Origin: Methanobacteriota archaeon
GTDB lineage: Archaea; Thermoplasmatota; Poseidoniia; Poseidoniales; Poseidoniaceae
Reading direction: 5' to 3'
Length of the DNA stretch: 41,871 nucleotides
Assembly: GCA_002715725.1 (NCBI GenBank)
Contig: PAZU01000023.1
Coordinates: forward strand, 4,465 to 46,335
A program made the position numbers and the translations under genes. The stretch's first letter is position 1, and each line of letters begins with the position of its first letter. Below the pieces are notes generated by a model that saw nothing but the letters and a program-made list of their open reading frames with translations, had not been told where the DNA came from and ran no database searches. Of the stretch, positions 7,810-16,596 are shown one piece after another.

Positions 7810-8786
7810 TCTTTCGCCTCCACCATTGGCCTGGAAGAGCCGCATGCTGGACACAATTGGTCATCGCTGTCGCCATAATCATACTTGCATGCTGGACAGA
7901 TAGCTGCTAAGACCATCTTGCCCATCGATTCTACAGATTCGCCTTGAAGAGAAATATAACCGCTGTTGATATTTCCAACTGTATACCGCCCAGCGCCACC
8001 AAGTCTGACAAGCAAGTCTGGAGGTAAGGTTACGGTACCTGTTTCATCAATAATCAACTCACGGTCTTTAGTAAGATTCTCTACGTCAACTGATTCTCCA
8101 TGTTCTGCAACGAATCTACCATCTCTGAGTTCAAGTGAACGATTAGCGAAGGCTGCAACTTCTTTGGAGTGGGTTACAAGCAGGAATGATACTCCATCAT
8201 TTTCGTGCAAGTCTTTGAACAATGCAAGAACTTCTCTACTAGTTACAGGGTCAAGTGCGCCCGTAGGTTCATCGGCTAATATCAATCTAGGTTGTGTGAT
8301 TAATGCGCGGGCAATAGCAACACGTTGCTGCTCGCCCCCGCTTAGCATTGAAGGCAATGCATTCATTCGGTGACCCATCCCTAATTTTGTTAACATAGCG
8401 TCAGCTATACTCAACGCTTTCTTTGACGATACACCTTGATGACGAAGCGGTTGTGCTACATTGTCACGAGCGTTCAAATCAGGTAACAAATTTCCTTCTT
8501 GGAAAATGAATGCGACTGTCTTTTGCCGCAGTTCAACCAATTCTTGTCCTGTCAATCTTGTCATATTCTTGCCCGCTAAACTAACCGAGCCTGCACTAGG
8601 TTTCATTAGACCACCAAGGCATTTCATCAAAGTGGATTTACCTGAGCCTGAAGGCCCTACAACCGCTATTGCTTCCCCTTCCTTCATGTCGATGTGAAGG
8701 CCTCTCAATGCAACGACGTTGCCATCTTCAGCCTTTGATTCATAAACATGATACAGACCATCTGCGTGTAAAATCGTATCAGTCAT
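7806..8786 (-). CDS. ABC transporter ATPase (MacB/LolD type) with C-terminal zinc ribbon
   Basis: A 326-residue ATPase. Residues 1-225 form a complete nucleotide-binding domain of the LolD/MacB class: Walker A GPSGSGKST at 44-52, Q-loop FIFQEGN, signature LSGGEQQRVAIARAL, Walker B LILADEPTGALD and a switch histidine in LLVTHS. After a short linker, the C terminus has a zinc ribbon with Cys297, Cys300, Cys312 and Cys315, which is not part of usual LolD proteins. It starts 3 nt after the permease gene ends and overlaps the DUF3817 gene by 4 nt. It is the second ATPase of the operon; with the one at 12406 it could form a heterodimer under the permease. Confidence 0.9.
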   Translation of the reverse strand: MTDTILHADGLYHVYESKAEDGNVVALRGLHIDMKEGEAIAVVGPSGSGKSTLMKCLGGLMKPSAGSVSLAGKNMTRLTGQELVELRQKTVAFIFQEGNLLPDLNARDNVAQPLRHQGVSSKKALSIADAMLTKLGMGHRMNALPSMLSGGEQQRVAIARALITQPRLILADEPTGALDPVTSREVLALFKDLHENDGVSFLLVTHSKEVAAFANRSLELRDGRFVAEHGESVDVENLTKDRELIIDETGTVTLPPDLLVRLGGAGRYTVGNINSGYISLQGESVESMGKMVLAAICPACKYDYGDSDDQLCPACGSSRPMVEAKE

Positions 8787-8788
8787 TA

Positions 8789-11700
8789 TTACTCCCCCTT
8801 CAAAACGCTAGCCAAGTCAGACTTCAGCGCTTTACGTGTTGTGACTAGCAATGCTACAACAACTGCAGCGAACACTGCTAATGATACCAGTATAATCTGA
8901 GTCCACGGATAAACTAGAGTTCTATCTATCACCGTACTAGACCCACCAAATATTTGGAAAATAAATCCGAAGATATCGAAGAATCCGTTGAACGATAACG
9001 CAAGTGCTACTCCCAGAACAACACCAAGTGCCATCGATACGATGACAATCGATAAAATTTCGAATAATACAAGTCTAATGATCTGATTTGGAGATGCTCC
9101 AATAGCCTGCAATACTGCTAGTTCTTTCTGCCTTTGATTCAGAACTAAAGACAGGAATACGAAACTAGATGCAACCGCAGCAACGCTAGCGACTACGAAT
9201 TGTAGCGAAAGAAGACCAGGAGTACCGAAAATTAATCCTCCATTACGTTCTACTTCCTTGTGTTTACTCGACCAGTCCATGGTTTCAGAAACTCGTGAAT
9301 CCGCTTCTAACTGTGAAGCAAGCGATTCTAAGTCGTCACCAGTTACTCCATCCACCTTAACAATCCAAGTTGTTGATGTGTAATTATCTGCAGCATCATT
9401 ACCGATTAATGAGCGCCACTTGTCTTCTCCAATAATCAAAGTTGATTCAATGACTGTAGAAGTTACCCCTGGCAAATATTCGTGTACACCCATGTAATAC
9501 ATTTCTGTGCTGTATTTGGTTATCTCCAATTGAACTGTTGTATCTGCAAGGAATAGAGGTGCTGCTAATGGGGTAGGGATCATTGAAGCTCCCGAAGCAC
9601 ACGATGTGTCGTCACTATTGCTTCCATCCGGACATGTAGTGTTTGACAAAGTTGCACCTGAAAGATCAACAAGTCCGAATAATCCATTCAAATTTGCATC
9701 GCTCAAATCTGCTCCTTCAATTGAGCCTCCAGCGAAATTAACGATGATTGTATTTTCAAGATTAGCCCCTGTCAAATCTGCATTTGACAAATCGGTATCG
9801 AACAGTATCGATTCGCTAAGGTTAACATTGGACATGTCTGCACCTGAAAGATTAGTTTCAGACAGATCAACTCTACCCAAATCTCTCTCATTCATGTTCT
9901 GGTTAACTAAACTCAAGCCAGACCAATCTCCTTCCATCAATTCTGTGTATGCAAAGAACAGGGCGTTGGGGTCATCTTCACCCGTCCCTCCTGTAGTGAA
10001 ATTGAACTCAATCTTTTCCCAGACCAAAGTAACGACTTCTGATTTGGCATCCGTTCTCTTCAACAATTGGTCATCCAGGCGGTTTTCATCTCCTCCTCTA
10101 TCTGAACCAGGTAAATCAAGTGAATAAGCAGCATCAGGACCAGCTGAAAATCCTCCATTTTGGTAGGCCGCTAATGCTGCTGAAATATCATCTCCTGGAA
10201 GTGCTTGCTCACTCCATTCCAATACATCATCACTATCTTCAAACAACACAAAGGTCTGCAGACCCTCGCCTCCTTGAGCATCCATTAATGCAAGTTGAGG
10301 TACGCTAGTTGCAATCGGTTTAACATCAGCATCTGCGTATTCTTTTACAATACTAACGAGTTCGGACTCGTTTACATTTGTCTCCATTTGAATTTGCAAA
10401 TCTGAACCTACAGTAGCATCAACCGTTTTCTCATCGACAATAGTTCCCGTATATCCTTGAACTGCAGCAAGAGTAACAATCGATAAAGTAAGCAACATAA
10501 TCACTGCCAATCTGTTAACAGACTCAGCAGAACCAGAGCCTTTGAGGCCCCTCTTTACATCTTTTAGAATTGGAGACCTTCCAAAAATCACTTGCATAAT
10601 TTGCGGACCTTTAGCGCCGATTCTACCCAGCAGAAGAGCACCTCCTATCCACAGAGCAAACGGTCCGAAAATCCCGATTAATCCCTCGATAAAGAAGTTA
10701 GAAACTATTCCGTCTTCACTACCATTCATCTCAAGCCAAGTGTCGACCACTGCTAACATTCCGAAAAGGAAGGCTGTCCAGTGCAACCAGCGTTTTGGCT
10801 CGGATTTCTTGGTTGTTTTCTTGACTCCTTCCTCGATTTCCAATTCGATGAAATCACGAGCACGGCTTCGACCAAAGAGAATTGCAAGCCCTAGTGTTGT
10901 AACTGCGGTAAATATTGTAGAACCAATTCCGAGGGTTGGATTTACATCGAAGTCCCCAGTTCTAAACTCCATGAATCCTACTGCAGACAATACAATTGGA
11001 ACTGCTAACAATGCCAAAATGTACCCAATTAGCCATGCAACGGATGACATTACGAATAATTCTAGCAAAACCATACCTTGTAGACTGCGTCCGTCAGCTC
11101 CTATCACTCGATGGATACTGACCTCTCTACGTCTTTGTTCGAGCGATAATACCAATCCATAGATCAATACTGCAATCGATAAAATCACGATTGGAATCAT
11201 AATGATGTAATCGAAAATTTGGATAAGTCCCAAGAAAATATTGAGGAAGGTAATCGTACCAGTGACGATGTCTGTGTAGTACAGTTCGATTCCCTCATCG
11301 GTGTAGTTCTGAGCTTGTACACGTGTTCCTAAATCCTCTAACCATTCTTCCGCATCAGCGGTTGAAGAAGTTGGAAGTTGTCCCCTATCGATTGTTACTC
11401 CCAAATACATGTGGTCGTAATCCATCAGAATTCCACGCTGAGATTCATCGAGAACTTCCCAGGTCGTAAATAATGGATTGAACGGCAGAGTTGGATTACC
11501 AAAATCCCATGGCTCATAAATTCCCATCACTGTTAGATTCTCTACTGTCATCCACATTCGACAATACATCATTTCATTGTTTTCTGGAGTAATCTCTCCG
11601 TCACAATTGTCATCGGTAATCGAACCTTCTACAAGCGTAGACTCATCGACAACATAAGCAAATGTCAGAGTATCTAATCTGTCTCCAACATTGGCTTGGG

Positions 11701-12409
11701 CTTGACTAGCGATTGTTGATGGAAGAATAATTCCATTCTTTGCACTCATATTTTCGGGAGTTGGCCATTCTCCTAAGCCTGGAATAATGTTGCCTCCCAA
11801 TCTTTTTGCAAGTTCTCCGTCAAAGGCATTAGGGCCAAGGAATCTGATTGCTCGCATGTCTGAAATTGGGGGGCCATTAGCGTCTGCTTCAGGATAAGAG
11901 AACGTTACATTCGACCAATAGGGATTGGCATCATCCGAAATTTCTCGCATTTCAAGTGGCTGGGCAACAACGAATTCGCGATTGAAGAAACCTCCACTAT
12001 GTATTCCCTGTCTACCTAATACCAAAGTACAATCATTGAATTCCGAGAAGTCCTCTAACAATTCATCACACACTTGAGTCATCACGGTAGTATTGTTTGA
12101 CCAACCCGATGCATTCTCAACAGGTGTACGTCCGTATTCGATCTTAGCATCAAACGGTTCTGACTTCAGAGATTCTTCAAAGAATAATTGAGACAGGCCT
12201 ACCCCATACGCTAGAACAGTAGTAATTACAAGAGAAGAAAGGAATACACCTGTGATAACAGCTAGTCCTCTCTCTTTGCCTCGCCAAGCGCCTTGTCCTG
12301 CTAGGCGAAGTCTACTGGGGAGTTCGAATACTCTGTGTTTGATCCGGGACATTCTGGAACGATTAACGCCGAAATCTGAATCATCAAGTTCGATATCGAC
12401 CTTACTCAT
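8789..12409 (-). CDS. Very large FtsX/MacB-type ABC permease with pentapeptide-repeat ectodomain
   Basis: A 1206-residue membrane protein. A first helix (about 51-73) is followed by a ~310-residue outer domain, then FtsX-type helices at about 390-500 with the EQRRREVSIHRVIGADG coupling segment, more helices near 545-610, a second large outer domain (about 660-1050) and a second FtsX module (about 1060-1200) with NQRQKELAVLQAIGASPNQI. Thus LolC- and LolE-like halves are fused in one chain. The second outer domain contains pentapeptide repeats at about 831-925 (NLSGADMSNVNLSES, DLSNADLTGANLEN). MacB/Lol-type systems act by mechanical pumping rather than classical import; the substrate is unknown. 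Operon with an ATPase on each side, overlapping the first by 4 nt. Confidence 0.85.
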   Translation of the reverse strand: MSKVDIELDDSDFGVNRSRMSRIKHRVFELPSRLRLAGQGAWRGKERGLAVITGVFLSSLVITTVLAYGVGLSQLFFEESLKSEPFDAKIEYGRTPVENASGWSNNTTVMTQVCDELLEDFSEFNDCTLVLGRQGIHSGGFFNREFVVAQPLEMREISDDANPYWSNVTFSYPEADANGPPISDMRAIRFLGPNAFDGELAKRLGGNIIPGLGEWPTPENMSAKNGIILPSTIASQAQANVGDRLDTLTFAYVVDESTLVEGSITDDNCDGEITPENNEMMYCRMWMTVENLTVMGIYEPWDFGNPTLPFNPLFTTWEVLDESQRGILMDYDHMYLGVTIDRGQLPTSSTADAEEWLEDLGTRVQAQNYTDEGIELYYTDIVTGTITFLNIFLGLIQIFDYIIMIPIVILSIAVLIYGLVLSLEQRRREVSIHRVIGADGRSLQGMVLLELFVMSSVAWLIGYILALLAVPIVLSAVGFMEFRTGDFDVNPTLGIGSTIFTAVTTLGLAILFGRSRARDFIELEIEEGVKKTTKKSEPKRWLHWTAFLFGMLAVVDTWLEMNGSEDGIVSNFFIEGLIGIFGPFALWIGGALLLGRIGAKGPQIMQVIFGRSPILKDVKRGLKGSGSAESVNRLAVIMLLTLSIVTLAAVQGYTGTIVDEKTVDATVGSDLQIQMETNVNESELVSIVKEYADADVKPIATSVPQLALMDAQGGEGLQTFVLFEDSDDVLEWSEQALPGDDISAALAAYQNGGFSAGPDAAYSLDLPGSDRGGDENRLDDQLLKRTDAKSEVVTLVWEKIEFNFTTGGTGEDDPNALFFAYTELMEGDWSGLSLVNQNMNERDLGRVDLSETNLSGADMSNVNLSESILFDTDLSNADLTGANLENTIIVNFAGGSIEGADLSDANLNGLFGLVDLSGATLSNTTCPDGSNSDDTSCASGASMIPTPLAAPLFLADTTVQLEITKYSTEMYYMGVHEYLPGVTSTVIESTLIIGEDKWRSLIGNDAADNYTSTTWIVKVDGVTGDDLESLASQLEADSRVSETMDWSSKHKEVERNGGLIFGTPGLLSLQFVVASVAAVASSFVFLSLVLNQRQKELAVLQAIGASPNQIIRLVLFEILSIVIVSMALGVVLGVALALSFNGFFDIFGFIFQIFGGSSTVIDRTLVYPWTQIILVSLAVFAAVVVALLVTTRKALKSDLASVLKGE

Positions 12410-13140
12410 TCCTCCTCACTCCCTTCATCATCAAGGCCCCAAGCAGAACGTATATCCGATGCCTCGGTTTTCCCGTCCATAAGCAACAACATTCTATCTG
12501 CAGTTGATGCTAAATCTGGGTCATGAGTTACCATAAGAATAGAAATCGGGTTTTCTTTATCATGACATAATTCTTTGAACAATAACATGACTTCTTTGCC
12601 GCTAGCGATATCAAGATTGCCAGTAGGTTCGTCTGCTAGTAAAATTGGTCGGTTTCCGGCGATTGCCCTTGCGATAGCAACTCTCTGTTGCTGGCCACCC
12701 GATAGTTGGTCAGGTATGTGATGCATCCTATCGCCTAAGCCCACCCTTACGAGGGATTTGATTGCGGCTTCCTCGGCTTCTTTTGAATTAACACCTGACA
12801 ATTCAAGAGCCATAGCGACATTGTCGACTGCGCTCAGATTGTCCAACAAATGGAAGTCTTGGAAGATCCATCCTACTAATTCTCGACGTACATCTACTAC
12901 GCTAGAAGGTCCCTTTAGGCCGTATTCACGGCCATTCAAATTGATACTTCCTTCATCGCCGGCTAATAACCCGCCGATAATATTCAGCAGTGTAGATTTG
13001 CCGCACCCAGAAGGCCCCATCATAGCGACCATTTCGCCTTTTTTGATCTCCATTTCAATGCCTTTCAAGACATGCAATTTATTTGAGCCAGAGCCAAACG
13101 ACTTAGTTAAACCAGACACTTTCAGCATGGCACCACCCAT
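12406..13140 (-). CDS. ABC transporter ATPase (MacB/LolD type)
   Basis: A 244-residue nucleotide-binding subunit: Walker A GPSGCGKST at 42-50, Q-loop Gln94, signature LSGGQQQRVAIARAI at 146-160, Walker B ILLADEPTGNLD with Glu171, and switch histidine in LMVTHDPD. It is the first gene of the ABC operon; its stop overlaps the permease start (ATGA). ATG 13140 fits a TATA-like box 26-28 nt upstream. An alternative ATG four codons later has GGTGGTG just before it. The C terminus is acidic (DEGSEEE). It lacks the zinc ribbon seen on its partner ATPase. Confidence 0.9.
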   Translation of the reverse strand: MGGAMLKVSGLTKSFGSGSNKLHVLKGIEMEIKKGEMVAMMGPSGCGKSTLLNIIGGLLAGDEGSINLNGREYGLKGPSSVVDVRRELVGWIFQDFHLLDNLSAVDNVAMALELSGVNSKEAEEAAIKSLVRVGLGDRMHHIPDQLSGGQQQRVAIARAIAGNRPILLADEPTGNLDIASGKEVMLLFKELCHDKENPISILMVTHDPDLASTADRMLLLMDGKTEASDIRSAWGLDDEGSEEE

Positions 13141-13165
13141 TGATGAGCAGCATCATGAAGTTATG

Positions 13166-13171
13166 TTATAT
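13166..13171 (-). promoter_or_regulatory. TATA-like box for the ABC operon
   Basis: The minus strand reads CATATAACAT around these positions, centred about 28 nt before ATG 13140, consistent with start of transcription at or just before the ATG. Confidence 0.45.
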
Positions 13172-13202
13172 GAAATAATGTTTAGAATGAGCCAAGAATA
13201 TT

Positions 13203-13325
13203 TTACTTACTACCAAAGGTCATTTTTCGTAACCAGTGGAAAATTCCATTGCTCGAAAAAATTCCATTGCGGTACTGTTGCTTAGTCATTACATCTTCAA
13301 TCCAGGTATTCAGTTCGTGGTCCAT
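13203..13325 (-). CDS. Candidate small gene, 40 codons, unknown
   Basis: Minus strand ATG 13325 opens a 40-codon frame (start MDHELNTWIEDVMTKQQ, end MTFGSK) stopping with TAA at 13203. GGGAGAAGTG lies just upstream as a ribosome site and an A/T box (CATTATAG, near 13362) lies about 37 nt upstream. The protein would be partly amphipathic and basic at the end. It fills most of the 277-nt space between the alkB-like gene and the ABC operon. Signals are good but length is too short to be sure. Confidence 0.35.
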   Translation of the reverse strand: MDHELNTWIEDVMTKQQYRNGIFSSNGIFHWLRKMTFGSK

Positions 13326-13390
13326 CACTTCTCCCTCGCTTTACTTTTGGAACCGTCTCTATAATGCGTTTTGGGTGTTTTGTTAAAACT

Positions 13391-13410
13391 AAGTGTTCGA
13401 AAAAACACTT
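13391..13410 (-). terminator. Hairpin after the alkB-like gene, possible terminator
   Basis: AAGTGTT-CGAAAA-AACACTT is a perfect 7-bp stem with a 6-nt loop, 8 nt after the stop of the AlkB-like gene. On the minus strand it is followed by TAGTTTTAACAAAAC, a T-rich tract. Its place at the gene end favours termination or mRNA end protection over regulation of the following small frame. Confidence 0.4.
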
Positions 13411-13417
13411 CGGAAAT

Positions 13418-14422
13418 CTACTGATTAATAGATAATTTTTCCAATCTTTTACCCATTACTCGCTTCCACAAGGGTGGGATCACAGCCAACCAAAAGCACA
13501 CATAATACCCGCTAGGTAACTGGGGGGATTTCTCGTATGCCTGCAAATCCCACATTGGTGTACTTGCTTTGAGGTGATGAGCCGGATGAAGTGGTAACTC
13601 TAGGAGGGTCCACCTTGACCAGATTCCGCGATGCTCCCAAGAATGCATTTCGGTGTGTCGCTCCCCTACTTCTCTTCTCAGTCCATAGTGTTGCATATAG
13701 TTCACAAATTCAAGCAAAATAATTGCTAAACCTGCTTGTATCAAGAAAGCATACAACATGGGAACAGAAATTTGCCACAGTAAAATTAGGAAAGCTAATT
13801 GCAACATTATTCCGTGTAAAATTGGATTTTTTATTCCAGTTCTACCTTTCTTTGAATGAGTCAACCAAGCGGACTTATACTGGCGAGGAATTGTCATTGC
13901 AATTTGAGTCCACAGACCACGACCTGCTGGAGAAGAGGCGGGGTCTAATTCCGTAGCATAGTTTCGATGATGACCGTGATTATGCTCAGTTGTGAAATGT
14001 GAATACAGTACAAAAAATAGATTGACTCTTGCAATCCGCCAAATCATCGTACCTCTCCTTCTATGGCCCGCTTCATGTGCATTGATGATTCCTGAAATTC
14101 CTCCAACTATCCCTACAGACAGTCCGCCTAAAGCCACAGAAAGACCGAAACCATCGAGATTTGCCCTCCAGAAAAGTACTCCGATTGATGCATAGTAAAA
14201 CAAACTATGAGCATACAACATTGCATTCCAAGGACGCACACTCATTTCTCCTCTTACAGGAGACCTTTCAGGAGCAAAGTAATCGATGAACGGACAAATG
14301 CCGAGAGCGTATACGAATCCAGAGAATGACCACCATCCCCCTTGGTAAATCCCTAGAATGGTCACTACAGGCAATATGAAGCCCAATAAATGCGGTAGCC
14401 ATGACTCTTTAGACTCCTGCAT
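13418..14422 (-). CDS. alkB: AlkB-type membrane alkane 1-monooxygenase
   Basis: A 334-residue membrane protein with the di-iron histidine boxes of the AlkB family in order: HEAGH (116-120), EHNHGHH (146-152), NYMQHYGL (His245) and LHPAHH (279-283). Between them are about six hydrophobic helices. The family oxidises terminal carbons of medium or long alkanes to alcohols with O2 and electrons from rubredoxin. EHNxGHH and NYxxHYGL distinguish AlkB from ordinary fatty-acid desaturases, though the last box differs from the common LQRHSDHH. No rubredoxin or rubredoxin reductase is in the window. The gene is divergent from Taw1, with a 64-nt promoter region. Exact substrate (alkane, fatty acid, other) is inferred. 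Confidence 0.8.
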   Translation of the reverse strand: MQESKESWLPHLLGFILPVVTILGIYQGGWWSFSGFVYALGICPFIDYFAPERSPVRGEMSVRPWNAMLYAHSLFYYASIGVLFWRANLDGFGLSVALGGLSVGIVGGISGIINAHEAGHRRRGTMIWRIARVNLFFVLYSHFTTEHNHGHHRNYATELDPASSPAGRGLWTQIAMTIPRQYKSAWLTHSKKGRTGIKNPILHGIMLQLAFLILLWQISVPMLYAFLIQAGLAIILLEFVNYMQHYGLRREVGERHTEMHSWEHRGIWSRWTLLELPLHPAHHLKASTPMWDLQAYEKSPQLPSGYYVCFWLAVIPPLWKRVMGKRLEKLSINQ

Positions 14423-14486
14423 GTGTTACCCGATGCACTCATTGCTCATAAGCGTGGGTTTGAAATCAGCAGTGCATGTCCGATAT

Positions 14487-15491
14487 ATGATGGACCCGCT
14501 ACTAAAGGCGAAGTTGCAAAAGCAACGCTACCATATTGTCGGCGAACATGGTGGAGTCAAAGTGTGCCATTGGACAAAGGAATCTTTGCTAAGAGACCGC
14601 CAATGTTACAAGGGGCGATTCTATGGTATTGCGAGCCATAATTGCATGCAAATGTCTCCGGTTGTAGACCAATGTAATTTGGCATGTTCTTACTGCTGGA
14701 GAGAGCCTCATATGGATTCTTTAGTACTAAACGACCAAGATCCTTTGGAAATGTTGTATGACTCTGTGAAAGCGCAAAGGAGATTAATTTCAGGATTTGG
14801 TGGAAATCCAAAGGTTCCAAAAGAAAAATTCCTTGATGCCCAAAATCCAAAGCATGTAGCAATTTCACTAAATGGCGAACCTACGCTCTATTCTCGGCTC
14901 TCAGAGTATATGGAATTATGTCATTCGCACGGAATGACTACTATGCTAGTCACCAATGGAACCCTACCAAAAGTAATCGAAAAATTAGATACGCTACCTA
15001 CGCAATTATATGTTTCAGTAGACGCTCCAAACAAGGAAATATTCGATGAAATTTGTCGCCCAAAATGGAATGCTGCTGCATGGGATAAATTCGAACAAAC
15101 CATTGACTTATTACCAAGCCTTGATACTAGAATTGTATGTAGACACACCTTGATTAAAGGGCGAAATATGAATCCTGAACATATTCCTCAATATGCTGCT
15201 CTAGACAATCGTGCAGACCCTGACTGGATTGAATGCAAAGGGTATGTGCATGTGGGGAATTCTAGAGAAAATCTAACTGCAGAAAATATGCCATTTCATG
15301 AGGACATACTTGATTTCTCTAGAACTTTGGCTCCATTGACCGACAGAAAATTGCTGGATGATTCTCCACCGAGCAGGGTCGCTTTAGTTGGTAAAGAAAT
15401 TGTACCAATTCCGATTCCAGAAGCTACAATGCACTTCCCCGATGACCTTGGAATTGCAGAGTCTATTAAACATCTGAAAATAGTTCAATGA
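14487..15491 (+). CDS. taw1: tRNA 4-demethylwyosine synthase (Taw1/TYW1), radical SAM
   Basis: About 334 residues. It converts N1-methylguanosine-37 of tRNA-Phe to 4-demethylwyosine using pyruvate and SAM. The radical SAM motif CNLACSYC gives Cys63, Cys67 and Cys70; a second set Cys27, Cys40 and Cys53 matches the extra [4Fe-4S] cluster known for archaeal TYW1. ISLNGEPTLY, VTNGT and SVDAPNKEIFDEICRP are further family segments. The length fits archaeal enzymes without the flavodoxin domain. ATG 14487 (or 14490) is chosen because it puts the cysteines at the family's positions; a longer in-frame start at 14358 would overlap the divergent alkB-like gene and has no family match. Followed after 9 nt by a glycosyltransferase. 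Confidence 0.9.
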   Translation: MMDPLLKAKLQKQRYHIVGEHGGVKVCHWTKESLLRDRQCYKGRFYGIASHNCMQMSPVVDQCNLACSYCWREPHMDSLVLNDQDPLEMLYDSVKAQRRLISGFGGNPKVPKEKFLDAQNPKHVAISLNGEPTLYSRLSEYMELCHSHGMTTMLVTNGTLPKVIEKLDTLPTQLYVSVDAPNKEIFDEICRPKWNAAAWDKFEQTIDLLPSLDTRIVCRHTLIKGRNMNPEHIPQYAALDNRADPDWIECKGYVHVGNSRENLTAENMPFHEDILDFSRTLAPLTDRKLLDDSPPSRVALVGKEIVPIPIPEATMHFPDDLGIAESIKHLKIVQ

Positions 15492-15500
15492 GGGGTTTTT

Positions 15501-16544
15501 TTGCGTAAAGTCACACTAGCAAGAGGAGGGGCATTATCACCCTACTCCGGCTTAGGTAGTACTCATACGGCTCTAACTAAGAGGCTGAAATCTGGCCTAA
15601 TTGAAGGTTATGAATTAGATGAAGTACATGAATATACCATAAAGAAAAATCCATTCGCGAGAATCTGGAGAAGATGGTTCAGCGGCCCATCTAATGTTGC
15701 TAAATTGTCTAAAACATGTGATGTGATTCACATAACAGATCAAGAACAATCTGGTCTAGTACCAAAGACTGGAAAATCTATTGTCACCGTACATGACTTA
15801 TTCCATCTTAATCCAAGCGAACGTAACGGTGTAGAAGTTGGTGAGCAAAATCCTTCTTTCATTCGGAAAAAGGATCTAAAGAAAATCAAACAGGGCCTTG
15901 CAAGGGCTTCGCTACTAATTTGCGTATCTAAATTTACGCAACAAGAATGTGAAATGAGATTTCCTGGAACCCCTACAACATGGATTCCTCATGCGATAAA
16001 ATTACAAGAATATGAGATTGAAACCGAAAGACCATCATGGTTTAGTGAAGGAGTAAATCTACTGGTTATTGGCAGTGAAGAGCCCAGAAAAAGAGTCGAT
16101 TTCGCAGTCAAGGTTTGTGCTGGAATGGACGTTACACTACACAAAATTGGTGCAGAATCTTCAACAGAATCTAAGCATGATTTGTGTTCTTATGCTGAAA
16201 AAATAAACTGTAATCTTAACTGGGTAGGCAGATTAGAGCAGGAAGAAATGATCGCCGCATTACAGCATGCTGATGCCTTACTTTTCCCTTCGATTGCCGA
16301 AGGATTTGGCTTGCCCCCACTAGAGGCTTACGCTTCAGGAACTACAGCTTTGGTAGCAGATGCGCCAGCACACAATGAGATTCCTCTAGAACATCACATC
16401 CTTCCCCCTGAAGACATAGCGGCTTGGCGTACTGCTATTTCAGAGTTGAAAGACGAAAGTTCGGTAGTCAAGGAAAGGGCCGCTGTTTTCTCTGTTGAAA
16501 ATTGGGCAAAGCGTCACCAGAACGCATATGATTCACTATTTTGA
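15501..16544 (+). CDS. GT4-family glycosyltransferase
   Basis: A 347-residue GT-B enzyme. The N half has a Gly-rich opening (RGGALSPYSGLGS) and SIVTVHDLFH; the C half has LLVIGSEEPRKRVDFAV, WVGRLEQEEMIAAL and FPSIAEGFGLPPLEAYASG, which carries the E-x7-E motif for nucleotide-sugar binding, then ADAPAHNEIP. The family transfers a sugar from a nucleotide donor to a glycan or lipid; the acceptor is unknown. Start is TTG 15501, supported by GAGGGG five bases upstream that overlaps the stop of Taw1. Probably co-transcribed with Taw1 though not functionally linked. Confidence 0.85.
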   Translation: MRKVTLARGGALSPYSGLGSTHTALTKRLKSGLIEGYELDEVHEYTIKKNPFARIWRRWFSGPSNVAKLSKTCDVIHITDQEQSGLVPKTGKSIVTVHDLFHLNPSERNGVEVGEQNPSFIRKKDLKKIKQGLARASLLICVSKFTQQECEMRFPGTPTTWIPHAIKLQEYEIETERPSWFSEGVNLLVIGSEEPRKRVDFAVKVCAGMDVTLHKIGAESSTESKHDLCSYAEKINCNLNWVGRLEQEEMIAALQHADALLFPSIAEGFGLPPLEAYASGTTALVADAPAHNEIPLEHHILPPEDIAAWRTAISELKDESSVVKERAAVFSVENWAKRHQNAYDSLF

Positions 16545-16596
16545 GATGAAGCCGCCTCCCGTTTAATTCATGGAGGTGTTTGATTTGGAGGGGAAC

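Noticed and set aside
9606-11162. Long plus-strand frames within the permease gene
   Set aside because: They are antisense to a gene with clear FtsX motifs and have no ribosome sites or family marks.
13418-14422. Fatty-acid desaturase
   Set aside because: EHNxGHH and NYxxHYGL with HEAGH are AlkB-type; the spacing of boxes fits AlkB better.
14358-14486. Upstream extension of Taw1
   Set aside because: It would overlap the divergent alkB-like gene and adds no family sequence; the internal ATG puts the cluster cysteines at the right places.
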